From Myxococcus virescens (GTDB lineage: Bacteria; Myxococcota; Myxococcia; Myxococcales; Myxococcaceae): a stretch of DNA of 64,000 nucleotides. Under the pieces are notes generated by a model. The model saw only the letters and a program-made list of their open reading frames with translations. It did not search any database and was not told where the DNA came from. A program made the position numbers and the translations under genes. Where the stretch lies: contig NZ_FNAJ01000015.1 of NCBI RefSeq assembly GCF_900101905.1, forward strand, positions 62,001 to 126,000, read 5' to 3'. Positions 25,353-33,708 of the stretch are shown here, in pieces. The stretch's first letter is position 1, and each line of letters opens with the position of its first letter.

Positions 25353-27248
25353 TCAGGGGTCGCGGAACGTCGTGTTCGCGACGATGCCGGGGAGCGTCAG
25401 TCCCGAGGCCGAGGAGCGCACGAGATGGAAGGCGCCATCGGCGTCACGAGCGATGAGGTCATCGTCGCCATCGCCGTCCACGTCCGCGACGAAGAAGCGG
25501 TTGGCGTCGTTCCAGGCGTCCGCGTCCGTCAAGTAGCTGCTGGAGAGCAGGGACACCAGGGACAAAGCGCCTGCGTTGGCGTTCAGCGCGACGAGCTCAC
25601 CACCGGCGAACCTCAACACGAGGTCGTCGTCGCCGTCCCCATCGTAGTCGGCGGCAAAGATGCGGTTGCCGGGCCCCCATCCGTTTGCGTCCGAGAACGC
25701 GGCGCTCCCGTAAAGCAACGACATCCAGACCAACTGCGTGCCGTTCGAGCGCAGCGCATTGAAGTCACCACCACCGTTCCGGGTGATGAGGTCGTCCCTG
25801 CCATCGCCGTCGTAGTCGGCCACGAAGAAGCGCAGCCCGCTGTTCCAGTTGTTGGCATCAGAAAGCATGGTGGTTGCGAGGGCGGGGACGCTCGTGAGCG
25901 TGGTGCCGTTCGAGCGAAGTCCCACGAACTCCCCACTCGGGTGGCGCGCCACGAGGTCGTCGTCGCCGTCCCCGTCGTAATCCATGACCCAGAAACGGTT
26001 GCCCGTACCCCAGCCGTTGGCGTCCGAGTAGGTCGTGCCCGTCAGGAGGGGACCCGCGTTGACAAAGTGGGTGCGCTCGGAGCGTAGGGCGGAGAACTCT
26101 CCAGCAGCGTTTCGGATGACGAGGTCGTCGTCGCCATCCCCGTCGTAGTCCGCGACAAAGAAGCGGTGCGCCTCGTTCCAGCTATGACGGTCCGACAGGT
26201 CCGTCGTCATGAGATCTCCGAGCGCGCGGGTGAAGGTTCCCGCATTGGCGACGTAGGCGAAGAACTCGCCGCCCGGGCCACGGATAACGAGGTCGTCGTC
26301 GCCGTCCCCGTCATAGTCCATCGTGAAGAAGCGATTGCCCATGGGATATGCAGGAACCGGGTACATCTGATGGGTAGCCGCGATGTCCCCGTCGCTCAGG
26401 CCAATACGTTGCCCGATGATCGCTCCGGGGGTCAGCACAGTGATAGTCGGCTGGTCATTGTGGGAGAAATCGTGGGTGCCGTAATGCATGATGGAGCCGT
26501 AATCGTAAGCCCCCACGTCATCGCCATCAGCGATGTGCTGATTGAAGGCGTACTCTAGCCCCACTTTGACGTTGCTCAGATTGATGGTCACGAAGCTGTT
26601 GCGGTCCTCGCGGCTGTGCTCATGCCAGAAGCCGAGGGCATGGCCAATCTCGTGAATCGCATTCCCCGTGCTGCACCCGCTCGCCAGGTTGATGAACTGC
26701 TGTCCTCCCCGCTTACCGACGGGAGAGCTGCATGCGTCGGCGTGAGGCTGGAACGTGACGAAGTCCGGGAAGAGCGCCGCATTGCTGGCATCCCGCAGGA
26801 TGAACCGGACGTTGGTCCGTTCCTGCCAGTGCCGGATGGCTGTGGTCACCCGGGCCTGATTCGTCAGGCCCGCGTCGATGGTGTATGGCACCAGTGCGCT
26901 AGGCCAGCGGTAGCCAGCACCGGTGATCGCCACGCCCTGGGCGGTCACCTCCGCTGGGCTCTTGGGGAGCTCGGAGACCGCGCCCAGGATGATGTCTCCC
27001 TGAAAGACGGCGAGACCATCAACCACTGAGTACTTCAGCTCACTTGGAGCGGAGTTCGTTCCAATGCGCAGATAGGTGACGCCCTTGGGAGCATCGGTGG
27101 GGACCCAACGACTCTCCGCCTCGGATTCGGAGCCGATAATCGCGGGGACGGAGGGCTCGAAGGCGCTGCAGCCCGTCAACAGGGCAGTCGTGGAGAGAAG
27201 CAGGCGGAGCGAAGTCCGTCTGCGCGCGCAGGTTGAAATGTCAATCAT
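25353..27248 (-). CDS. Astacin-like metalloprotease lipoprotein with six FG-GAP/VCBS repeats
   Basis: The 631-residue secreted protease has a lipoprotein signal (STTALLTGC, cysteine near 27), a propeptide region, then an astacin (M12A) catalytic domain. Zinc motif H199-E200-x-x-H203-x5-H209 lies in HEIGHALGFWHEHSREDR. A Met-turn is seen in SIMHYG. After residue about 303, six repeats of about 55 residues each contain the core DYDGDGDDDLV, typical of calcium-binding FG-GAP/VCBS propellers. The likely role is digestion of extracellular proteins or prey. Codon use and the surrounding gap sequence are less GC-rich than the neighbouring genes. It is flanked on both sides by transposase remnants, so transfer is plausible. 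Confidence 0.9.
   Translation of the reverse strand: MIDISTCARRRTSLRLLLSTTALLTGCSAFEPSVPAIIGSESEAESRWVPTDAPKGVTYLRIGTNSAPSELKYSVVDGLAVFQGDIILGAVSELPKSPAEVTAQGVAITGAGYRWPSALVPYTIDAGLTNQARVTTAIRHWQERTNVRFILRDASNAALFPDFVTFQPHADACSSPVGKRGGQQFINLASGCSTGNAIHEIGHALGFWHEHSREDRNSFVTINLSNVKVGLEYAFNQHIADGDDVGAYDYGSIMHYGTHDFSHNDQPTITVLTPGAIIGQRIGLSDGDIAATHQMYPVPAYPMGNRFFTMDYDGDGDDDLVIRGPGGEFFAYVANAGTFTRALGDLMTTDLSDRHSWNEAHRFFVADYDGDGDDDLVIRNAAGEFSALRSERTHFVNAGPLLTGTTYSDANGWGTGNRFWVMDYDGDGDDDLVARHPSGEFVGLRSNGTTLTSVPALATTMLSDANNWNSGLRFFVADYDGDGRDDLITRNGGGDFNALRSNGTQLVWMSLLYGSAAFSDANGWGPGNRIFAADYDGDGDDDLVLRFAGGELVALNANAGALSLVSLLSSSYLTDADAWNDANRFFVADVDGDGDDDLIARDADGAFHLVRSSASGLTLPGIVANTTFRDP
25440..26330 (-). 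repeat. Six tandem approx. 165-bp repeats within the protease gene
   Basis: The 3' half of the protease gene consists of six repeats of about 165 bp. Each encodes a segment around DGDGDDDL and is preceded by an aromatic F/W-x-x-D stretch. The third to fifth copies also share SDANGW or SDANNW. The core is most uniform in copies 1-3. They form the FG-GAP/VCBS region. Confidence 0.8.
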
Positions 27249-27530
27249 GACGAAAAAACCCTGACCTACTGTAAAGATAAACCAGATAAGGACACTCGCA
27301 AATGCGAGCCACCTACGGCAGACAAAGTGTCAAGCGTCACCGACATGGAGCGCCGGCGAGCATTTGACTATAGACGGAACCGGGCTTACCTATCAACAAC
27401 TCAATCGCTGCATCATGGGGGCGTCAAAACTCGCATCATGACGATCGAGTGGTGCGCGTGACGAACCGCAAGCTCCGCCCTCATGTTTGATGCGCGCAGG
27501 AAATTGCGTCCCAATGGTGCACTCAATCGC
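27249..27530. other. Lower-GC intergenic region with a small inverted repeat
   Basis: The 282-bp gap upstream of the protease gene and downstream of the IS30 remnant is clearly less GC-rich than the rest of the window. It holds a 6-bp inverted repeat CTCGCA-AA-TGCGAG at 27295-27308, about 50 bp before the protease start. This could be an operator. No convincing promoter or gene is seen. Confidence 0.35.
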
Positions 27531-28220
27531 TCACGGCAACACCTGATGCAGTTTGGCTGATGGGGTCTCGCACTCCTGGGTCTTCCCGGGGCGCCGGTTC
27601 AGTCTGAGTAACACCTCGTCCAACGACCTCTGGGTGAACGTCTAAACGTCCGTTCCATCCGGGAAGTGCTGTCGAAAAAACCGGTTGGTGTTTTCGTTCG
27701 TTCCACGCTGCCAAGGCTTCTGGGACTCTCAGAAGCAGATAGAGAAGTCGGTCGCCATCGCGAGCGTTCGGCGCTTCGACAGTTCCGTTCCGCGGTCCCA
27801 CGTCAGAGAGCGCCGCAACTCCCGGGGTAACTTGCGAACTGCCTGCGGCAGAGAGCGGACGACGCTGGTGCCATCCTTGCCGGCTACCTTCACGAGCATC
27901 GTGAAGCGAGAGTGTCGCTCGACAAGCGTGGCGATGTGGCTGTTATCCGCGCCAGCAAGCAAGTCCACTTCCCAGCGCCCCCACACCGCGCTGTCCTCCT
28001 CTTCTGTTGGCCTATCGCGAATCGACACCGCGTCACGGATTTGGCCGCGTTGCCAGCCAGCCGTCGTCGCCAACTTCGAACGCCTCATCTTCCAACGGAA
28101 ACGCAGATGCTCGAGCAACTCCTTCTTGAGCACTCCACAGGACTGGACGAAGAGGCTCTTGTAAATCCTCTCATTAAAAACCCGCATCGATTGCTCCTGT
28201 GGGAACCTGGAGCCTGTCAA
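27531..28220 (-). pseudogene. IS30-family transposase, truncated and interrupted
   Basis: Reading on the minus strand, the sequence begins within an IS30-type transposase (RFPQEQSMRVFNERIYKS). It continues through GVLKKELLEHLRFRWKMRRSK and GRWEVDLLAGADNSHIATL to HSRFTMLVKVAGK and LTWDRGTEL. It then hits TGA after DFSICF. The same frame goes on with QKPWQRGTNENTNRFFRQHF, hits TAG after FPDGTDV, and continues to TGA at 27531. The N-terminal HTH part is missing. There are thus two in-frame stops and a 5' truncation, so it is a dead element. No clear terminal inverted repeats were seen. Confidence 0.85.
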
Positions 28221-28247
28221 CGCAAGTGGAACAGTGCGTTCGAGAGG

Positions 28248-28664
28248 TTACTGCGCAGCTTCCTGTAAGGCGGAGAGCCGCGCGGGGTCGTTTATCCAAA
28301 CAGCGATTGGCGGGGCCTTCGACATGGGGTGAACCGCGAGGGAAGCGCTCAGGGAGCACGGCGTAATGAACTTCGCGGCGGCGCGCGCCGCGAGGAGGGC
28401 TTCGCGTTGCCTGTGAGTGAAGGCTTGGGTGGGGATGGCGTGCCGCCTACTCGTGCGAATGGCCAGCACCTGGCGGCGCCGCATGGGACTGGACTCCAAC
28501 GCCTCCACCAGCACCGGACCGGAGAAGGGCTGCGCCAGCAGTCGCTCCTCGCGCGTTGCCTTCTCTTCGACGGTGACGTCAGCCGCCTCCAGCGCCCTCT
28601 CCCACTGCAGCCACCGAAATCTAGCCTCGTCGAGATGCTCCTCCAGCACGTCAACCCAAGACAT
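28248..28664 (-). CDS. TIGR02270-like N-terminal fragment, probably truncated
   Basis: The 138-residue product begins MSWVDVLEEHLDEARFRWLQW and continues with ERALEAADVTVEEKATREERL. This resembles the start of TIGR02270-family proteins (about 400 residues, HEAT-like repeats, often found with T6SS loci). After about residue 60 similarity fades and the frame ends at 28248, next to the IS30 remnant. The gene may have been cut by that insertion and the rest lost. A short unrelated protein is the alternative. The start is ATG 28662-28664. Confidence 0.45.
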   Translation of the reverse strand: MSWVDVLEEHLDEARFRWLQWERALEAADVTVEEKATREERLLAQPFSGPVLVEALESSPMRRRQVLAIRTSRRHAIPTQAFTHRQREALLAARAAAKFITPCSLSASLAVHPMSKAPPIAVWINDPARLSALQEAAQ

Positions 28665-28998
28665 GGTGCCTGCTTCCCCCTCTATCCCAGGGAGAATAGC
28701 CGCAAGGACTGACATGGAGGCGCGAGAGCCCCCTGCTCCGCTTGAGTTCGGCACCCTGCAGCCTTGAGCCGCCTCGTGCTCCGGCGCAAGCCGCGATCGG
28801 CGACTCCCGAGGGTGAATCACCTCACAACGCCCCCATCAGCGTCGGTGCCGCCCGCCGTGCGTGCCCGTGGAGGATTGCACGCGTTCCATTATTTTTCAG
28901 CAAAACCCCATGAACAAGCCGGACCGTGGTCCGTCATGGAACATCAACGCACGTGCGCGGCAACAGTGAGCACGGAGTCGGTTAGGCTCCCCGGCACC
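28665..28998. other. Gap between the truncated gene and the enoyl-CoA hydratase
   Basis: The 334-bp gap contains no supported gene. A small AT-rich stretch near 28890-28910 could hold a promoter for the downstream gene, but no clear -35/-10 pair is visible. Confidence 0.4.
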
Positions 28999-29751
28999 AT
29001 GTCCGACACGCTGCTGACGAAGCTCGACTCGGGGGTCCTCACCCTCACCTTCAACCGGCCCGAGAAGAAGAACGCCTTCACGCATGCCATGTACGAGGCG
29101 GCCACCCGCGCGCTGAAGGACGCGGAGGGCAACGTCGACGTGCGCGCGGTGCTGCTCACCGGTGCGGGCAACGTCTTCACCGCCGGCAACGACATTGGCG
29201 ACTTCATGGAGCACCCGCCCGCGGGCGAGGACAGCGCCGTGTTCCGCTTCCTGCGCGCGCTGGTGGACGCGGACAAGCCGGTGCTGGCGGCGGTGGACGG
29301 CCCGGCGGTGGGCATCGGCACGACGATGCTGCTGCACTGTGACTACGTGGTGGCCAGCGAGCGAGCGCGCTTCCACATGCCCTTCGTCCAGTTGGGGCTG
29401 TGCGCGGAGGGCGCCAGCAGCCTGCTCATCCCCAGGACGGCGGGCTTCGCGCTGGCCAGCGAGCTGCTCCTCTTCGGCGAGCCCTTCGACGCGGCCACGG
29501 CGCTGCGCGCGGGCATCATCAACAAGGTGGTGCCGGACGCCAGCCTCCAGCAGGTGGCCACCGAGCGCGCCACCACGCTGGCCTCCCGCCCCGCCGAGGC
29601 GGTGCGCGTGACGAAGCGGCTGATTCGCGAGCCCCTGCGCGCCCAGATTCGCGAGACGCTGGCCCGCGAGGGCGGCGAGTTCATCCAGCGCCTCCAGTCC
29701 ACCGAGGCGCAGGAAGCCTTCATGTCCTTCATGTCCCGCGGCCGGAAGTAG
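28999..29751 (+). CDS. Enoyl-CoA hydratase/isomerase family protein
   Basis: The 250-residue crotonase-fold enzyme hydrates or isomerises enoyl-CoA thioesters in fatty-acid breakdown. The oxyanion-hole motif is seen in FTAGNDIGDF (about 55-64) and AAVDGPAVGIGTTMLL (about 93-108). A candidate catalytic glutamate lies in LGLCAEGASSLLIP (about 130-143). The single Glu position with a following ASS is more like the isomerase/ECI group than classical hydratase with two Glu residues; the exact reaction is open. The start is ATG 28999 (MSDTLLTKLDSGVL). It is monocistronic. Confidence 0.85.
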   Translation: MSDTLLTKLDSGVLTLTFNRPEKKNAFTHAMYEAATRALKDAEGNVDVRAVLLTGAGNVFTAGNDIGDFMEHPPAGEDSAVFRFLRALVDADKPVLAAVDGPAVGIGTTMLLHCDYVVASERARFHMPFVQLGLCAEGASSLLIPRTAGFALASELLLFGEPFDAATALRAGIINKVVPDASLQQVATERATTLASRPAEAVRVTKRLIREPLRAQIRETLAREGGEFIQRLQSTEAQEAFMSFMSRGRK

Positions 29752-29815
29752 GGCCTGGCGGAACCTCCGGGCCCGGACACCCCATGAGGGATGCCGGGCC
29801 CGGCCGACCGCGCGA

Positions 29816-32569
29816 CTACCGCGACGTGGGTGCCCGCGGCGGACGCGGCGGGGTGCCCTTCGCGAGGAAGGACTCGACGCTGGCCGCCTGCGTCTTCTTC
29901 AGCGCGATGCACTGGTCCACGAGCTCCAACACCTGCGCCAGCACCCGGGGGCCACCCGGCGCCTTCGCGCTGCGCTCGGAGAAGAAGTCCTCCACCTGCT
30001 GACGCTTGCCCGCATCGCAGAAGTTGCTGCCGATGTAGGCCATGCGGCCGGCGGCATCGAGCGGCAGCAGCGCCTCGGGGGAGTCCCCCACCAGGCGGTC
30101 GTAGTTCTCCTTCACGAAGTCGAAGGCCACATCCTGGGTGCGCAGGCCCTGCGAGGCCGCGAACGCCATCCACATCGTCTCACGCGGGTCCAAGCCCTTC
30201 TCGAACACCAGGGCCAGGTTCTGCTTCACCAGCTCTGGGTCCGTGAAGCTGCTCAGCGCGCCGATGAGGTGCTGGCGCGTGCGCCGCTCCTTCTCCGAGC
30301 GCACCGCCACGACGAGCTGCTCCCGGAAGGCCGCGTCGTTCTCGGTGGCGGCGAGGGCGAGCACCACGTCCACCATCTCCGGCGCCACCGCGCGCTTGTC
30401 CTTCAACCACTTGTTCGCGAGGACACGCGCCTCCGCGAGCAGCTTCGGGTCCCTGCCGTCCCGTCCCGCCAGCCGCACCAGCCGGGGCCGGAGCAGGCGC
30501 GTGTCCTCGCTCTCGCCCTGGCGCGGGGCGAAGCCGAGCTGCCGCGCCCGGGGGCCATAGGTCTCCCGCAGGAAGCGGGCCCGGTCCTTCAGCTTCTCGT
30601 CCGGAAGCAGCCGCGAGCTGACCAGCTCCAGCAGGTCCAGCGAGGCCAGGGTGACGACGCGGTCCGGCTCATTCGCCAGGCGGCTCGTCAGGGCCAGGGC
30701 CTCGGCGGCGGGAATCGTCCCGGCCAGGGCCAGCGCGCGCACGTCCGTCAGGAACGTCACCTGCTCGGCGCGCGACAGCCGCTTCATCCCGGACTTCGCC
30801 AGCTTCGCCGCCGCGTCCCCATCCAGTTGGACCCGGAAGTAGCCCGCGCCCTCCGCGTTGGGAAACACCCAGTCCGGGCACGTCTTCGCCTCGCGCAGGG
30901 CCACCTCGGCGCGCTCGCCCTCCAGCAGCGTGCAGGTCCGGGCCTCCTTGCCGCCCGCCGCGTACTCCACGCACACCGGCACCTTCCACGTCTGCGGGCC
31001 CGGCGACGCGGCCCCCAGCCGCAGGTAGCGCTGCTGCGTGAGCACCACCTTCGCGCCGTCCGCGCCGCACGCCAGCGACGCGGTGACGAGCGGCGCCCCG
31101 CTCTGGTCCAGGAAGGTCCCCAGCATGCCCGTCACGTCCTTGCCCGCCTCGGCGGACACGGCGTCCAGGAAGTCCTTCGCGGTGGCGTTTCCACCCGCGT
31201 GCTTGCGGAAGTAGCGCTGGATGCCGCGCTGGAAGACCTCCCGGCCCAGCCACTCCTCCGTCATGCTGAGCACCGCGGAGCCCTTGCCGTAGGTGATGCC
31301 GTCAAAGGCGTTGTGGATGTCGTTGGCGCTCTCGATGGGCTGGCGGATGCGGCGCGCCGACAGGAGGCTGTCCACGTCCAGGGCCCGGGCGCGGTCGTGC
31401 ACGCGCTCCACGGGCGCGTCCCAGGCGGGGCGCCACGTTTCGACGATGCGCGGGGTCATCCACGAGGCGAAGGCCTCGTTGAGCCACAGGTCATCCCACC
31501 ACTGCATGGTGACCAGGTTGCCGAACCACTGGTGCGCCAGCTCGTGCACCTGCGTGTCGGAGAAGGCACGCTGGCGGCCCAGCGAGTCTTCCTCCGGCTT
31601 CGCGAGGATGAGGCGCGAGTTGAACGTCACCAGGCCCGGGTGCTCCATGGCGCCGCCCAGCAGCGGCACCGCCAGCACGTCCAGCTTCTCGTACGGGTAC
31701 GGGATGCCGAAGTAGTCCTCCAGCGCGGCGAGGATTTCCGGCGTCACCTGCGCGGCGTAGGCGCCCTCCGCCGTGCGGCCGCGCGGGGTGATGATGCGCG
31801 TCTTCACCTTCTTCTGACCCGCGTCCGCGGCGGGGAGGAAGTCGAAGGGCCCCACGCCGAAGGCGATGAGGTAGCTGGGCAGCGGCTGCGTGCGCGCGAA
31901 GCGGTAGGTGCGGCCACCGTCCGGGCGCACCTCCTCCGACTCCTGCGGCGTGTTGGTGACGGCCACGACGCCCGCGGGCACGTGGAAGGTGAGCTGCCAC
32001 GGCACCTTGAAGCCGGGCTCGTCGAAGGAGGGGAACACGCGGCGCGCGTCCACCGGCTCGAACTGGGTGTAGATGTACCAGTCCCCGCCTTCCTTGACGC
32101 GGAAGGCGCCGTCCGTCTCCTTCTCCGACGCGACGCCTTCATAGTTGATGCGCAGCCTCGCCGGGCCGGTGGCCAGCGGCTTCGCCACGGAGAAGCCGAG
32201 GAAGTCCTCCTCGCCCTTCACGGGCGTCCCGAAGAAAGCCGAGCCGTTCTGGATGAACACGGCCCCCGTCACGTTGAGGCTCTTGGCGTGCAGCCACACC
32301 ACGGACGTGGGCGTCGTCACGTCGAGCGAGATGTCCATCACGCCCTGGAACGAGGACACCTTCGGGTCCAGCGTGAGCTCCACCTTGTAGCCGGTGGGGC
32401 GCACCTCCGTGGGCAGGCGCAGCTTCGGTGACGGCGGTGTGGCGGAGACGGCCTGTCGTGACGCCTGGGCCGGGAGGGGTTCAGCGGTGGCGGGAGGGTT
32501 CTGCCGGGCACCGCACGCACTGAGGAGGGCGACAGCGGCCAGTGCCGCTGGACGGAGCAGGTTGGGCAT
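29816..32569 (-). CDS. M1-family aminopeptidase, lipoprotein
   Basis: The 917-residue zinc aminopeptidase has a lipobox LLSAC near residue 18, so it is exported and lipid-anchored. An N-terminal beta-domain is followed by the catalytic core with substrate motif G306-A-M-E-H310. Zinc site H342-E343-x-x-H346 lies in HELAHQWFGN, with E365 in WLNEAFASW. The C-terminal helical ERAP-like domain spans about 560-900. The usual GAMEN reads GAMEH here; a His variant is common in some M1 branches. It removes N-terminal residues from peptides. The start ATG 32567-32569 precedes PNLLRPAAL. The upstream neighbour is divergent. Confidence 0.9.
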   Translation of the reverse strand: MPNLLRPAALAAVALLSACGARQNPPATAEPLPAQASRQAVSATPPSPKLRLPTEVRPTGYKVELTLDPKVSSFQGVMDISLDVTTPTSVVWLHAKSLNVTGAVFIQNGSAFFGTPVKGEEDFLGFSVAKPLATGPARLRINYEGVASEKETDGAFRVKEGGDWYIYTQFEPVDARRVFPSFDEPGFKVPWQLTFHVPAGVVAVTNTPQESEEVRPDGGRTYRFARTQPLPSYLIAFGVGPFDFLPAADAGQKKVKTRIITPRGRTAEGAYAAQVTPEILAALEDYFGIPYPYEKLDVLAVPLLGGAMEHPGLVTFNSRLILAKPEEDSLGRQRAFSDTQVHELAHQWFGNLVTMQWWDDLWLNEAFASWMTPRIVETWRPAWDAPVERVHDRARALDVDSLLSARRIRQPIESANDIHNAFDGITYGKGSAVLSMTEEWLGREVFQRGIQRYFRKHAGGNATAKDFLDAVSAEAGKDVTGMLGTFLDQSGAPLVTASLACGADGAKVVLTQQRYLRLGAASPGPQTWKVPVCVEYAAGGKEARTCTLLEGERAEVALREAKTCPDWVFPNAEGAGYFRVQLDGDAAAKLAKSGMKRLSRAEQVTFLTDVRALALAGTIPAAEALALTSRLANEPDRVVTLASLDLLELVSSRLLPDEKLKDRARFLRETYGPRARQLGFAPRQGESEDTRLLRPRLVRLAGRDGRDPKLLAEARVLANKWLKDKRAVAPEMVDVVLALAATENDAAFREQLVVAVRSEKERRTRQHLIGALSSFTDPELVKQNLALVFEKGLDPRETMWMAFAASQGLRTQDVAFDFVKENYDRLVGDSPEALLPLDAAGRMAYIGSNFCDAGKRQQVEDFFSERSAKAPGGPRVLAQVLELVDQCIALKKTQAASVESFLAKGTPPRPPRAPTSR

Positions 32570-32664
32570 GGCGCGCAGTGTGTCCCATGCCGGGCGAGCA
32601 AGGTAGCGCGCAACAAGCAGGTGTGGCCTTGCCGTCATCTCCACTTCGAGGTGGAGTGCGTCAC

Positions 32665-33708
32665 GTGTCCCAGATTGCGCCTGCATCCCCGCCCCCTGAC
32701 TCACCCGCCGTGACGCAGAAGCTCCCGTCAGAGCACCTGCGCCGCATCGTCGGCACGCCACCCGGACGGGTGGTGGGATTCCTCACGCGCTTTGTCTGGG
32801 CGTTCTTGACGTGGCTGTCTCCGGAGTCGCGTGACGCGCTCGCTCGCTTCGTGGGCAACCTCGCATACAGGCTGGGTATCCGTCGTCGCGTGGCGTTGGA
32901 AAACCTGGCCCTGGCGATGCCGGAGAAGAGTGACGCGGAGCGCCGGGAGATTGCGCGCGGCGCCTACATCAACATGTCGCGCGTGGTGCTGGAGTCGCTG
33001 CCCTCCGGCGACCGGCTGCCGCGGGACTGGGCCGAGCAGGGCGTGGAAGGCGATGCGGCCTGGCAGGCGCTGAAGGCGCGCGTGGCCACGGGCAAGGGCG
33101 CGCTGCTGGTGACGGCGCACTTCGGCAACTGGGAGTTGCTGGGGGACATGCTCATCCGCCATGGCATCCCGCTGGACGCGCTGGTGCGCCCGCTGAAGGG
33201 CGCGCTCAACACGCGCATCGCGGAGAACCGCGTGCGCGTGGGCGCCGGCCTCATCTATCCGCGAGGCGCCATCCAGGAAATCATCGACGCGGTGAATCGC
33301 GGCGAGTCCCCCTTCATGCTGCTGGACCAGGCGCTGCCGGCGAAGGGGGCGGCCTTCGTGCCCTTCTTCGGCAAGCTGGCCTCCACCACGCCGGCCATGG
33401 CGGTGGCGGCGGCGCGCACGGACGCCCCGGTGTTCGTGGTGATGGGCGTACGCAACGGCCGAGGCGGCGCCCGCTTCCGCATGGAAGTGGAAGGCCCCAT
33501 CCTCCCGCCCGCGCCGGGTGAGTGCGCCGACCCGATTACGGAGCACACCGCGCGCGTGACGGCCGCGCTGGAGCGCTGCATCCGCAAGTACCCGGACCAG
33601 TGGATGTGGCTGCACCGCCGCTGGAAGGTGCAGCCGCCACCGGAGGCCGCCCTGCCCGCCGGGACTACGCCACCACCGTCCGCTTCAGGTGCGCCCCCAG
33701 CCGGGTGA
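32665..33708 (+). CDS. Lipid A biosynthesis acyltransferase (LpxL/HtrB family)
   Basis: The 347-residue membrane-associated acyltransferase adds a secondary acyl chain to the lipid A precursor. An N-terminal hydrophobic segment (about 33-52, GRVVGFLTRFVWAFLTWL) anchors it. The catalytic H-x4-E motif is HFGNWE (about 153-158), with the later FMLLDQALPAKG segment. A GTG at 32665 is taken as the start, and a later GTG is possible. The gene's last 44 bp overlap the convergent alanine racemase gene. Confidence 0.85.
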   Translation: MSQIAPASPPPDSPAVTQKLPSEHLRRIVGTPPGRVVGFLTRFVWAFLTWLSPESRDALARFVGNLAYRLGIRRRVALENLALAMPEKSDAERREIARGAYINMSRVVLESLPSGDRLPRDWAEQGVEGDAAWQALKARVATGKGALLVTAHFGNWELLGDMLIRHGIPLDALVRPLKGALNTRIAENRVRVGAGLIYPRGAIQEIIDAVNRGESPFMLLDQALPAKGAAFVPFFGKLASTTPAMAVAAARTDAPVFVVMGVRNGRGGARFRMEVEGPILPPAPGECADPITEHTARVTAALERCIRKYPDQWMWLHRRWKVQPPPEAALPAGTTPPPSASGAPPAG

